Below are positions 17,655-26,059 of a DNA stretch of 64,000 bases, piece by piece (positions within the stretch are counted from its first letter, which is position 1; every line of letters begins with the position of its first letter). The notes under the pieces were generated by a model. It did no database searches and was not told the DNA's origin. It worked only from the letters and a program-made list of their open reading frames with translations. A program made the translations under genes and the position numbers. The stretch is from Cohnella silvisoli (GTDB taxonomy: Bacteria > Bacillota > Bacilli > Paenibacillales > Paenibacillaceae): positions 1-64,000 of the forward strand of contig NZ_JAIOAP010000012.1 in NCBI RefSeq assembly GCF_021190915.1, written 5' to 3'.

Positions 17655-18065
17655 CTACGATATGTATTGGCCGCTCAATTGAGATAAACGGTTCGACAAT
17701 TCCATCTTCCAAGTTTCATCCTCTAACGATGAGGCTATCAGCCATAAATCCAGCAATTGGTTGACCCGTTCCTCGGCGGCTCGGGCAATAACGGCTGCCT
17801 GCAACGAATCGGAACGATTCATAGCTTGGGATAGAACCCCTGCCCATTCATGCACTTGATCGAACGGAATGCTGCGCGGCGAGGGCTTCGATCCCAACTG
17901 GCCGACCAGCTTACCGACATCCTCTTTAACGCCTGGGAACACATCGTTTCTTCCGCACATGGAACAATTGTAAACCGGAACGTTGTTGATATTCACTTTT
18001 TTGGCGAAAATAACGGTACGGAGCACGAGATTCATATCTCCACCGCAAGAACAGCGCTTAAGCAA
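17655..18065 (-). CDS. YgiT/MqsA-type zinc-finger protein
   Basis: 136 residues. Two Cys pairs, CSCGG near residues 5-9 and CSMCG near 34-38, form a zinc ribbon like the N-terminal domain of MqsA/YgiT antitoxins. The rest is an uncharacterised, mostly helical C-terminal half with no visible helix-turn-helix of MqsA and no toxin gene next to it. The start is TTG 18065 after AAGGAGAG. Function unknown; I would not call it an antitoxin on this evidence. Confidence 0.65.
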   Translation of the reverse strand: MLKRCSCGGDMNLVLRTVIFAKKVNINNVPVYNCSMCGRNDVFPGVKEDVGKLVGQLGSKPSPRSIPFDQVHEWAGVLSQAMNRSDSLQAAVIARAAEERVNQLLDLWLIASSLEDETWKMELSNRLSQLSGQYIS

Positions 18066-18141
18066 CGGGATTCTCTCCTTAGAAATAAAGAGCTTTCTCG
18101 TAACTTATTCGCGACGAAACGGATGATATCCTGCTTCATTC

Positions 18142-18549
18142 CTAGGTGTAATATTTGGAACCGCGCCTATTAAATAGGACGAAAAAGATCAGAACAATCA
18201 GTCCGGCAACCGCGGCTCCTATTCCGTCGTGCAGCAAATCCATAGGATCGGGAGACCTCATGGGGACATAAGACTGATGCCACTCGTCGGTCAAGCCGTA
18301 GAGCACGCATATCGCGACATTAAGCGCTAATCCCCGCCACGTAGCAGCTCTCCGTCCCATCGCAAAAGCAACCGTCAGTCCGAGAATGAAATAGGCGACG
18401 TAGTGCATCGGATTAAAATCGGTTAAACCGGGCAACCACTTCTGCACCCAGGGAAGAATACTGTCCAATTGTTCGCCGCTCCTTGAGGAGGTGATGAAAA
18501 TGGCCAGCATGCAAAATATAGCCGGCAGGTATCTCCATTTTTGGGCCAA
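18142..18549 (-). CDS. VanZ-like membrane protein
   Basis: 135-residue integral membrane protein with four predicted hydrophobic segments (about residues 7-20, 45-62, 70-86 and 107-127). The family signature is LYGLTDEWHQSYVPMRSPDP followed by DLLHDGIGA. VanZ-like proteins are widespread in Firmicutes; low-level teicoplanin resistance is known for the founding member, but most homologues have no defined role. The start is TTG 18549 after GGGAGAAC. Its upstream end is close to the divergent DJ-1-family gene. Confidence 0.85.
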   Translation of the reverse strand: MAQKWRYLPAIFCMLAIFITSSRSGEQLDSILPWVQKWLPGLTDFNPMHYVAYFILGLTVAFAMGRRAATWRGLALNVAICVLYGLTDEWHQSYVPMRSPDPMDLLHDGIGAAVAGLIVLIFFVLFNRRGSKYYT

Positions 18550-18627
18550 GATTTCGTTCTCCCTTCATTTCCGGTACAATAGATTCTGACGACCCCATGA
18601 TTGGGACAGGGATGGAGGACTGCAATA

Positions 18628-19149
18628 ATGACAACAACCAAAAGAGTCGTATGTTTGCTAGATGATGAATTTGAAGATTTGGAGCTTTGGTATCCGGTTT
18701 ATAGAGCCCGGGAAGAAGGTGCCGAAGTATTGTACGCCGGTCCGGAAAAAGGACGCAAGCATATCGGCAAATACGGCGTGCCGGCCGTAGCCGATATCTC
18801 GTATGACGAATTGGATGCCGATCGTTTCGACGGCTTGCTCGTACCCGGAGGCTGGGCGCCCGACAAAATCCGCCGCGACCCCCGCGTCCTTGATTTCGTG
18901 CGCCGAATGAACGATTCGGGCAAACCGATCGGGCAAATTTGCCACGCCGGCTGGGTGCTCATTTCCGCCAAAATACTCGAGGGCAGAACCGTAACTTCAA
19001 CGCCCGGAATTCGGGACGACATGGAGAACGCCGGCTCAATCTGGCTTGACGAAGCGGTCGTTATCGACCGTAACATCGTATCGGCCCGCAGGCCGCCGGA
19101 TCTTCCGCCTTATGCCAAAGCCTTCTGCGATTTGCTGTTCGGGAGATAA
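18628..19149 (+). CDS. DJ-1/PfpI-family protein
   Basis: 173 residues from ATG 18628 after GGAGG. Class I glutamine amidotransferase-like fold with the nucleophile elbow GQICHAGWVLISA (Cys near residue 103) followed by His, and LVPGGWAPDKIRRD around residue 71. Relatives include intracellular protease PfpI, YhbO/YraA-type stress proteins and general stress protein 18. Probably a stress-related glyoxalase-, deglycase- or chaperone-like enzyme; the activity cannot be chosen from sequence alone. Confidence 0.85.
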   Translation: MTTTKRVVCLLDDEFEDLELWYPVYRAREEGAEVLYAGPEKGRKHIGKYGVPAVADISYDELDADRFDGLLVPGGWAPDKIRRDPRVLDFVRRMNDSGKPIGQICHAGWVLISAKILEGRTVTSTPGIRDDMENAGSIWLDEAVVIDRNIVSARRPPDLPPYAKAFCDLLFGR

Positions 19150-19160
19150 ACTACAATTCT

Positions 19161-19210
19161 AGCCTTCATACCTTCGGATTATCACAATCCCTCGGAATGA
19201 AGGCTTTTTT
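19161..19210. terminator. Terminator between DJ-1-family gene and ptsI
   Basis: AGCCTTCAT (19161-19169) pairs with ATGAAGGCT (19197-19205), followed by TTTTTT. It lies between convergent genes. Confidence 0.85.
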
Positions 19211-19239
19211 GTGCGACACCGTGAAAATGGTCGATCGCT

Positions 19240-20994
19240 TTAGAGAAGCGGTTGCGCGTTGCCCGGGGCAAGCGCGGCTTCCGCATGGAAGCTTTCGGCC
19301 AGACGCCGTACTTCGCGTGCCGTCTTGCAACGGAACATTTGCTCTAGAAGCCTGCGGCTGTCCGAAGCCTTCGTGCGCAGCATGCTTTCTTTGACCGGCA
19401 GGATCGCTTGGGCGGACAAGCTTAATTCTTCGATACCGAGTCCTAGCCATATCGGCAACGCGTTCACGTCGCCGGCGATTTCACCGCATACGCTGACCGG
19501 AATTCCGCTCGCCTTGGCCGCGTTCGTAACGGTTCGCAGCATGCGAAGAATGGCCGGATGATACGGCTCATACAAATAACTGATTTGCTCGTTCATCCGA
19601 TCGACGGCCAAAGTGAATTGAATCAAATCATTCGTTCCGATACTGAAAAACGACACTTCGTCCGCCAGCAAATCCGCGATCGCGACCGCTGCCGGAACCT
19701 CGATCATAATGCCGGCTTTGACATCGGAACGGTGAGGGACACCCTCCTCGACCAATTCCCGCTGGGCTTCGGCTAACACCTCGTTCGCTTCCCTTACCTC
19801 TTCGACGGAAGCGATAAGCGGGTACATGATTTGTACGTCTCCGTATTGAGAAGCGCGAAGGATGGCGCGCAGCTGGGTTTTGAACAAATCTTTACGTTCT
19901 AGGCTAAACCGGATAGCCCTGAATCCGAGGAACGGATTTTCTTCTTCGGGCAACTCGTAATAATCAAGCTGCTTGTCTCCGCCAATGTCAAGCGTGCGAA
20001 CGATTAAAGTCTCGCCGTTAAGCTTCTCCGCGACAGCCCGATAAACTTCGAACTGCTCTTGCTCGGTTGGAAACTGATTCCGGTCCATGTAAAGGAATTC
20101 CGTACGAAACAATCCTACGCCTTCCGCCCCATTGTTAAGCGCCGCCTCTAATTCCTTAAGCGAGCTAATGTTCGCCGCCAGCGTCAACGATACCCCATCC
20201 TGCGTAACTGCAGGCACTTCCGCGATCGTCAACAGCTGCTCTCTCGCGGCAAGCTGGCGTTTGCGTATTTCCGTGTAGCGAGACACCATTTCCGGAGTCG
20301 GATCCACTTGCAGCAATCCGGTTCCGCCGTCGATGATGAGCAAATCCCCTGTCCCGATCGTCAGCTCCAGCTTTCCTTCTACTCCCATGACCATCGGAAT
20401 ACCGAAAGCTCGGGCCATGATCGCCGAATGCGAGGTCGGACTCCCCACCATCGTAACGATGCCCAGCACAAGGTCCGGCTTAAGGTGAACGAGCTGAGAA
20501 GGCGACAGTTCGCGTACGACGAGCACGAATGGCTGAGTATCTTCGGGAAGGGCGATATCCGGAGCTCCGAGCAGGTGTTTGAGGAGACGGTTCCCGACGT
20601 CCTTAATGTCGAGCGCGCGTTCTTTCATATATTCGTCGTCCAAGAGATCGAACATGGTCACGAAATGGTCGATAGCTTCTTTAACGGCCACCTCCGCCAC
20701 TTTATACTGCCGTTGAATGATGCCCTGAATTTCGTTCATGAACACCGGATCTTCCAGAATAGCTAAATGGGCATCGAAAATACTCGCTTCCTCCGACCCA
20801 ACGACTTCATCCAGCTCCGTTTTCATCTGGTTGATCTCGGTTTTGGAGCGCCTTATCCCTTCATACAAGCGGTCGAATTCCTTAGCTAAATCGGCCACAT
20901 CGATTTTCTGATCCGGCAGCTCCCACTCCCAATGCGGCAGAACGAACGCTTTACCGATGGCAATTCCTTGCGAGGCCCCTAACGCTTGAATCAT
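19240..20994 (-). CDS. ptsI: PTS enzyme I (phosphoenolpyruvate-protein phosphotransferase)
   Basis: Transfers phosphate from PEP to a histidine of itself and then to HPr. 584 residues, slightly longer than the Bacillus protein. The phosphorylated His is in GSPTSHSAIMARAFGIPMV near residue 190. The PEP-binding barrel shows EGVGLFRTEFLYMDR, DIGGDKQLDY and the C-terminal VSVCGEIAGD with the active-site Cys. It begins at ATG 20994, overlapping the ptsG stop by four bases (ATGA), so the two are translationally coupled. ptsH, which usually stands between them, is absent. Confidence 0.96.
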   Translation of the reverse strand: MIQALGASQGIAIGKAFVLPHWEWELPDQKIDVADLAKEFDRLYEGIRRSKTEINQMKTELDEVVGSEEASIFDAHLAILEDPVFMNEIQGIIQRQYKVAEVAVKEAIDHFVTMFDLLDDEYMKERALDIKDVGNRLLKHLLGAPDIALPEDTQPFVLVVRELSPSQLVHLKPDLVLGIVTMVGSPTSHSAIMARAFGIPMVMGVEGKLELTIGTGDLLIIDGGTGLLQVDPTPEMVSRYTEIRKRQLAAREQLLTIAEVPAVTQDGVSLTLAANISSLKELEAALNNGAEGVGLFRTEFLYMDRNQFPTEQEQFEVYRAVAEKLNGETLIVRTLDIGGDKQLDYYELPEEENPFLGFRAIRFSLERKDLFKTQLRAILRASQYGDVQIMYPLIASVEEVREANEVLAEAQRELVEEGVPHRSDVKAGIMIEVPAAVAIADLLADEVSFFSIGTNDLIQFTLAVDRMNEQISYLYEPYHPAILRMLRTVTNAAKASGIPVSVCGEIAGDVNALPIWLGLGIEELSLSAQAILPVKESMLRTKASDSRRLLEQMFRCKTAREVRRLAESFHAEAALAPGNAQPLL

Positions 20995-22877
20995 TTCTCC
21001 GCCCCCTTGTTCTCTCTCTCATGCACGACAACAGACATTACAGCGGCTTGACCCTTTTTGACTGCCTTATACGGAGCGAAACGCCAAGATTTCACGATTT
21101 CGGGATTCGTTATAACCATTGGCGTCGAGAGCGATTTCGCATGCTGCTTAAGGCTTTGAATGTTAAATTTCATTAACGGCTGTCCAGGCGATACTTCGTC
21201 CCCTAGCTTGGTCAGCATCGTAAAGCCTTTTCCTTCCAGATGCGAAGTATTGATCCCGACATGCAGCAACACTTCCAACCCGTCTTTCGTCAACAATCCG
21301 ATCGCATGCAAGGAAGGATGAATGTGAATGACCTTTCCTTGAATCGGAGCGACCAATTCGCCTTTTTCGGGAATGAAGGCCACACCTCGGCCAACGAGCC
21401 GCTTAGCGAAAATAGGGTCGTCGACTTCCTCCAGAGGAATCATTCTGCCTTGCACGGGGGAGTGGAATTGAATCTGCTGCACATCCGTCTGCATATGCTT
21501 ATGTATCTCTTCGCGAATCAGCTCCGAAAACGTACCGAATACGACCTGAACATGCCCGCCGCCTAGCCGAATGACTCCCGCCGCTCCTAAGTGACGCAGC
21601 GATTGCACATCCACTTTTCGGTCATCCTCCAAAGTCAGTCGAAGGCGAGTGATGCATGCTTCAAGCCTGATCATGTTCTCTTTACCGCCCAAAGCTTGCA
21701 GGATCAAAGGAGCGCGGTATGGAATATCGCCCGCCCAGTCGTCCAACCTTGTCGCGTCCTCCCGGCCCGGGGTCGCCAATTGAAAACGCCGGATGCTCCA
21801 ACGGAACATGACGTAATAGATAATTCCCACTGCGACGCCTATCGGAATCAGCAGCCAGCCCCGCTTGGCCAGCGGCATATTAACCAAATACTCAAGCGCA
21901 CCCGCTGAGAAGGTAAATCCGTGACGAATATCCAGTTCATAGACTAGCCACATGATTCCGCCGGACAAAAGCGCATGCACGAGAAACAAATACGGAGCTA
22001 CGAATAAGAACGCGAATTCGACCGGCTCCGTAATTCCCGTAAGAAAGGAACCGAGCGCGGCCATCCGGAACTGCTTGCTCGTCTTTGGCTTCAAATCTTC
22101 CCGTGCTTCGTGGATGATCGCGAAAGCGACGGCCGGCAAGGCAAACATCATCGTCGGATACAATCCCGCCATGAATATGCCGGCAGACGGATCTCCCGCG
22201 AAAAAACGCGGTAAATCGCCGAAATAAACGGCCCCATCGGCACCCTTGAATTCGCCGACCTGAAACCAGAATAAATGATTCAAAATATGATGAAGGCCGA
22301 AAGCAACGAGTATACGATGGAGAAATCCGTATAGAAAAACTCCGAAGCCCCCTGCGGAGTTAACGAGCATTCCCGCGGATGCCGCCCAGCTCTTCAACCC
22401 TTCGCCTGCCGCGATCATGATCCAGGCGAAAATCAACGAAACGATGCTCATGAATAGCGGAACAAACCGGGATCCCCCGATAAACTGCAGGAATTCCGGC
22501 AATTGAAAGGATTTGAACCGGTCATGGGCCCAAGCGGACACGATGCCGATGACGGCGCCGGCGAACATGGACGGTTGAACGCCGTTGGGATCGTAAGTAT
22601 GGGTGACGATATGAAAAATAAACATTCCCGTTAAAGCGGCCATGCCCGCGGTAGCGGTCTGGTTGGACATTCCGAGCGCGATGCCGATCGCGAATACGTA
22701 AGGAACGAACTGAAAGATAGCCATTCCAGCGGCGTGCAGAAGTTCCGGAACTTGCGGCCAGCCGAGTGAATCCCAAGGCAATCGCGATAACATGAGGAAT
22801 ATGGCGGCCGCGGGAAGCACGGTCATCGGGAGCATCATGGCCCGGCCCAACCGTTGGAGATAACCGACTCCAAACAA
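20991..22877 (-). CDS. ptsG: PTS glucose-type enzyme IICBA
   Basis: Membrane permease that imports and phosphorylates a sugar. I start at TTG 22877 behind AAGGAGGGGG, giving about 628 residues; the 34 upstream residues of the open frame have no homology. Order: IIC membrane domain (LQRLGRAMMLPMTVLPAAA; HHILNHLFWFQVGEF; GITEPVEFAFLFVAPYLF), IIB with the phospho-Cys in EACITRLRL, and IIA with the His in LEVLLHVGINTSHLEGKG. A ~35-residue tail follows IIA. Glucose is the likeliest substrate, but N-acetylglucosamine permeases share this architecture. The leader contains a 224-bp near-palindrome; no classical GlcT antiterminator site was seen. Confidence 0.88.
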   Translation of the reverse strand: MFGVGYLQRLGRAMMLPMTVLPAAAIFLMLSRLPWDSLGWPQVPELLHAAGMAIFQFVPYVFAIGIALGMSNQTATAGMAALTGMFIFHIVTHTYDPNGVQPSMFAGAVIGIVSAWAHDRFKSFQLPEFLQFIGGSRFVPLFMSIVSLIFAWIMIAAGEGLKSWAASAGMLVNSAGGFGVFLYGFLHRILVAFGLHHILNHLFWFQVGEFKGADGAVYFGDLPRFFAGDPSAGIFMAGLYPTMMFALPAVAFAIIHEAREDLKPKTSKQFRMAALGSFLTGITEPVEFAFLFVAPYLFLVHALLSGGIMWLVYELDIRHGFTFSAGALEYLVNMPLAKRGWLLIPIGVAVGIIYYVMFRWSIRRFQLATPGREDATRLDDWAGDIPYRAPLILQALGGKENMIRLEACITRLRLTLEDDRKVDVQSLRHLGAAGVIRLGGGHVQVVFGTFSELIREEIHKHMQTDVQQIQFHSPVQGRMIPLEEVDDPIFAKRLVGRGVAFIPEKGELVAPIQGKVIHIHPSLHAIGLLTKDGLEVLLHVGINTSHLEGKGFTMLTKLGDEVSPGQPLMKFNIQSLKQHAKSLSTPMVITNPEIVKSWRFAPYKAVKKGQAAVMSVVVHERENKGAEK

Positions 22878-22897
22878 GTTTCTCCCCCTCCTTTCCG

Positions 22898-23121
22898 ATG
22901 GAAAATTGTCGTTAAGGCTTAAAAGCGAAAAAGATGACCATAGTATTGGGGGCGACGATGTATCTCTCTCCAGCCGCATCCTGTCCGCCCATTGCCTCGA
23001 TTAGATTACAAGGTGGCAATGGGCTCCCAGAGGCGGACGTAAACTCTTACGAGAGATACATCTCTGCCCCCTAAAGGGGTCATCTTATTAGCTTTAACCT
23101 TACAACCAGACAATTTTCCAT
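22898..23121. repeat. 224-bp near-palindrome filling the leader region of ptsG
   Basis: Nested inverted repeats occupy almost the whole gap between the CoA-binding gene and ptsG. Paired blocks: 22898-22910 with 23109-23121 (13/13), 22933-22939 with 23078-23084 (7/7), 22948-22953 with 23066-23071 (6/6), 22957-22968 with 23051-23062 (12/12, GATGTATCTCTC) and 22987-22996 with 23015-23024 (10/10). The loop is about 18 nt. A further block, 22983-22989 with 23032-23038, competes with the innermost stem. On the ptsG strand the inner structure (through 22933) is followed by TTTTTCGCTTTT, terminator-like, and the ptsG ribosome site begins just past the outer arm. It could be a regulatory RNA or a MITE-like element. 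Confidence 0.8.
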
Positions 23122-23130
23122 TGCCTATTT

Positions 23131-23559
23131 TTATTTTTTACCGTGCGGGAGAAGGATGGAGTCCTCTACTTTGATGCAGCGGTCCATAATGATTTTGAGC
23201 CCGCCTTCCGTGGCGATTGTTGCGGCTTCTTCATTGGAAATACCGAGCTGGAGCCATAGAACCTTGGCACCTGCGGCTACGGCCTCCACCGCGATGGGAG
23301 GCGTGTGCTCGGGGCGGCGGAAGACGTTAACGATGTCGATCGGAACGGGTACGTCTTTGAGTGAGGCATAGCTTGTTTCGCCTAAAATAGAAGTCGCGTT
23401 CGGATTAACCGGAATGATCCGGTAACCTTTGCGCTGCATCGCTTCGGACACCATATGCGAGGTTTTGGACGGATCGTCCGACAAGCCGACTACGGCAATC
23501 GTCTGGGAGTCCAGCAAAATTTGTTTGATCTCTTCGCGGGACGGATGAACGTATGACAT
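23131..23559 (-). CDS. CoA-binding protein (YccU-like)
   Basis: 142-residue Rossmann-fold protein of the succinyl-CoA-ligase-like CoA-binding family. AVVGLSDDPSKTSHMVSEAM at residues 22-41 forms the nucleotide-type loop; IIPVNPNA and VFRRPEHTPPIAVEAV follow, with LWLQLGISNEEA and a Cys in MDRCIKVE near the end. It begins after AGGAGG and lies upstream of ptsG on the same strand with only the palindromic element between them. The molecular role of this family is not established. Confidence 0.88.
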   Translation of the reverse strand: MSYVHPSREEIKQILLDSQTIAVVGLSDDPSKTSHMVSEAMQRKGYRIIPVNPNATSILGETSYASLKDVPVPIDIVNVFRRPEHTPPIAVEAVAAGAKVLWLQLGISNEEAATIATEGGLKIIMDRCIKVEDSILLPHGKK

Positions 23560-23593
23560 GATTATGTGCCTCCTTCATCTTGGTAAGTTCGGA

Positions 23594-24886
23594 TTAGTTT
23601 ACCCACTCCACTTGAGCGCCAAGCGATTTGAGATGATCGAAATAGATCGGGTACGATTTGGCGACATGATGCGCATCCTTGATCCGAATCGGCTGCGCGG
23701 AGCGCAAGCCCACGATCGTGAGCGCCATGATGACCCGGTGATCGTAATGGGCGTCGATTTCCACGCCGCCTTCTACCCCTTCCGGGCGGCCGTGAACGAT
23801 AATCTCGTCTTGCTTCTCTTCTACTCTTGCCCCTGCTTTGCGCAACTCCGTCAAGTAATCCGTAATCCGGTCGCATTCCTTGTACCGCAAATTCTCGACG
23901 TTATAGAAACGGGAAGTGCCTTCGGCGAATACGGCTGCTGCAACCATAGCCAGCACTCCATCCGTAAATTCGTCTCCGTCGAACTCCACTGCGGTCAAAC
24001 GTCCGTTGCCTTTCACATGAACGATACCGTTCTCATGCGTAAGCGGGACGTTCATCGCCTTAAGAACGTCAACGACGGCGCGTTCCCCTTGCTTGCTCTC
24101 CTCCAACAGGCGATGGACAATGACATCGGACTCCGTTACCGACGCCGCGGCTAAGATCGCGGCAGAACCCGGGTAATCTCCTTGCACCGTGTACGTCTGA
24201 GCCTTGTACTTCTGTTTGCCGGGAATCCGGTAGCGCATAAGATCCTCGGAAGCTTCTATGGTTATGCCCGCTTGCGCAAGCACCTCTAATGTTTGGCCGA
24301 TAACGACTTTGGACTTCAAATCATGCAATACTTCGATCTCGCTGTCCTCGTCAAGAAGAGGGGTCAAGAACAATAACGAGCTTAAGAATTGGGAGCTTAC
24401 GCTTCCCGAAACTTGTATTTTGCCGCCGCGCGGATTTCCACCGCGAATCGTCATCGGCAGGCGTCCGTTCTGATGCTCGATTTGCACGCCCATACTTTCA
24501 AGTGCCGTAATTAAATCGTCATGCGGCCGTTTACCTAACGATTGAGGATAAGCGTTGACGAAGTTGACCTCCGGAAGCAACGCGGCTATGGACATAATAA
24601 ACCGCAAAACCGCTCCCGCATTTCCTACGTCCAACTCCTTCGTCGGATGAGGATGCCGACCGAATCCGGTAATGACGATCTTCTCGTCGTCCTCTTCCAC
24701 AACCGCGCCTAGATCGTGAATACAGCGGCGCATCGCCTCTCCGTCTTCGCTGTGGGCTGGATATAAAATCGTGCTTGTCCCTTCCGCTAACGCTGAAACG
24801 AGCAAGTAGCGGGTCGTATAATTTTTGGAGGATAACGCTTGAATTTCACCTTTAAGACTTCTTGTAGGGGTAACGATCATATCCAT
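23594..24886 (-). CDS. aroA: Divergent EPSP synthase (3-phosphoshikimate 1-carboxyvinyltransferase)
   Basis: Enolpyruvyl-transferase fold, 431 residues from ATG 24886 (ribosome site GAGGAGC; an ATG six bases later is also possible). Expected shikimate-pathway residues are mostly kept: Lys and Arg in SSKNYTTRYLL, SSQFLSSLLF, Asp in FTDGVLAM, ENLRYKECDRI, YDHRVIMAL and HHVAKSYP. Unusual points: the residue after the first Lys is Asn (as in MurA KN) where classical AroA has Ser, and the glyphosate-region motif reads GNAGAVLRF instead of GNAGTxxRP. aroK lies 1.2 kb away on the same strand, supporting an aromatic-amino-acid role, but a canonical aroA may exist elsewhere. Confidence 0.82.
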   Translation of the reverse strand: MDMIVTPTRSLKGEIQALSSKNYTTRYLLVSALAEGTSTILYPAHSEDGEAMRRCIHDLGAVVEEDDEKIVITGFGRHPHPTKELDVGNAGAVLRFIMSIAALLPEVNFVNAYPQSLGKRPHDDLITALESMGVQIEHQNGRLPMTIRGGNPRGGKIQVSGSVSSQFLSSLLFLTPLLDEDSEIEVLHDLKSKVVIGQTLEVLAQAGITIEASEDLMRYRIPGKQKYKAQTYTVQGDYPGSAAILAAASVTESDVIVHRLLEESKQGERAVVDVLKAMNVPLTHENGIVHVKGNGRLTAVEFDGDEFTDGVLAMVAAAVFAEGTSRFYNVENLRYKECDRITDYLTELRKAGARVEEKQDEIIVHGRPEGVEGGVEIDAHYDHRVIMALTIVGLRSAQPIRIKDAHHVAKSYPIYFDHLKSLGAQVEWVN

Positions 24887-24908
24887 GAACAAACACGCTC
24901 CTCGTTGA

Positions 24909-25289
24909 CTATGTATGTAGAAGATCACCTAATCCGACGCCGATTGCGGTTAAACCAAAACCCCCAAAGTAAGTAGCACCCAAATATAACGCTAACGTAA
25001 TCCGGGATCCTTTTTGGCACATCGTTGCTTTCTGTACGTTTAATGTGGAATATGTCGTTAATCCGCCTAATATGCCAATGACCGCAAAGGCATAAGCCGC
25101 AAGATGCTCTTGCTCTAAGTGAAGCCCAATAAACAATCCCATCGCGCACGAACCGGCAAGATTAACGATTAACGTTCCGTAGAAACTCGGTTTATGCTTG
25201 GCGACGAATAAACGTCCGATCCCGTAACGCATAAGCGCACCCAGCGCTCCGCCAATTCCGACCAAAATGACTAGCCCCGATTCGTTCAT
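24909..25289 (-). CDS. crcB: CrcB/Fluc fluoride channel subunit 2
   Basis: 126-residue membrane protein with four hydrophobic segments and the family signature GGALGALMRYGIGRL near the N-terminus, NLAGSCAMGLFIG and GGLTTYSTL in the middle. Fluc proteins form dual-topology dimers exporting fluoride. It starts at ATG 25289, overlapping the stop of the first crcB gene by ATGA, with GGGAAGGGG upstream. Firmicutes often encode two copies that pair as an antiparallel heterodimer. Confidence 0.93.
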   Translation of the reverse strand: MNESGLVILVGIGGALGALMRYGIGRLFVAKHKPSFYGTLIVNLAGSCAMGLFIGLHLEQEHLAAYAFAVIGILGGLTTYSTLNVQKATMCQKGSRITLALYLGATYFGGFGLTAIGVGLGDLLHT

Positions 25290-25663
25290 GCAGCTGCGCC
25301 CCTTCCCCAGGTCAAACCGGCTGTCGCAAGCAACCATCCGCCAACCGCGCTTAACAACAGGTAAGCTGCTGCGGAAAAATAAGCTGCATGCTGACACAAC
25401 TGCCATAACTGTCCGTTAAAAGCGCTGAAGGTTGTAAACGAGCCTATAAAACCCGTACCCATCACTTCGCCGAACCAAGCAGGAGCGCTTCGACGGGACA
25501 ACCAACCGATTAAAAGACCCAAAAGCAAAGAACCGGACAAATTAATGAATAGCGTTGCGTAAGGGAAGGAAGACGCCGAACCTTGCGGGAATAAAAATCC
25601 GATTTCATAACGCGTGACCGCCCCAAGAAAGCCAGCGGCGGCAATACCAAGCGCGATCCTCAA
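25286..25663 (-). CDS. crcB: CrcB/Fluc fluoride channel subunit 1
   Basis: 125 residues, four membrane segments, with AGFLGAVTRYEIGFL, NLSGSLLLGLLIGWL and GSFTTFSAFNGQ. First gene of the overlapping pair; it starts at TTG 25663 behind AAGGAGCGAGGAA. Only about 80 bp separate it from the divergent rhodanese gene and I see no fluoride-riboswitch consensus there, so fluoride induction, if any, is not by the usual crcB RNA. Confidence 0.92.
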   Translation of the reverse strand: MRIALGIAAAGFLGAVTRYEIGFLFPQGSASSFPYATLFINLSGSLLLGLLIGWLSRRSAPAWFGEVMGTGFIGSFTTFSAFNGQLWQLCQHAAYFSAAAYLLLSAVGGWLLATAGLTWGRGAAA

Positions 25664-25681
25664 GATTTCCTCGCTCCTTCA

Positions 25682-25711
25682 TTGACAGCCCCATGCGCAG
25701 TTTCTTATGAT
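25682..25711 (+). promoter_or_regulatory. Sigma-A promoter of the rhodanese gene
   Basis: TTGACA, 18-bp spacer, TATGAT; 33 bp before the start codon. Confidence 0.7.
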
Positions 25712-25743
25712 GAACCTATATTCAAAGGAAAGGATGACCGATC

Positions 25744-26049
25744 ATGAGCTCATATGCAACGACGACAGTCGAGGAATTAAAAAAACGGCTCGATGCCGGC
25801 GAGAATATTCATCTCATCGACGTTCGCGAGGACGAGGAAGTCGCTCAAGGAATCATTCCGGGAGCTGTTCATTTACCTCTTGGCCAAGTTCCGCAACGTC
25901 TGGACGAAATTCCTAAAGAAGAGGAAGTCATCTTCATCTGCCGCAGCGGCTACCGAAGCGATCAGGCTTGCCAGTATTTGGCCTCTTTAGGGTATAAAGG
26001 CGCTACCAACCTCATTGGCGGAATGCTTGCGTGGACGAAACTTCCTTAA
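25744..26049 (+). CDS. Single-domain rhodanese-like protein
   Basis: 101 residues. Rhodanese fold with IHLIDVREDEEVAQGIIPGA and the catalytic loop FICRSGYRSDQACQYL, where the Cys carries the persulfide; the final GGMLAWTK is typical. Sulfur-transfer role; partner unknown. Preceded by AAAGGATGA and a good sigma-A promoter, monocistronic, convergent with aroK. Confidence 0.92.
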   Translation: MSSYATTTVEELKKRLDAGENIHLIDVREDEEVAQGIIPGAVHLPLGQVPQRLDEIPKEEEVIFICRSGYRSDQACQYLASLGYKGATNLIGGMLAWTKLP

Positions 26050-26059
26050 GCCAAGCCTT

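Noticed and set aside
17655..18065. MqsA antitoxin of an MqsRA pair
   Set aside because: Only the zinc-ribbon part resembles MqsA/YgiT; there is no DNA-binding domain and no MqsR-like gene next to it.
22880..23130. GlcT-type RAT antiterminator before ptsG
   Set aside because: No RAT consensus was seen; the structure is a much longer nested palindrome.
25664..25743. Fluoride riboswitch before crcB
   Set aside because: The short gap lacks the conserved riboswitch core; it holds a sigma-A promoter for the divergent rhodanese gene.
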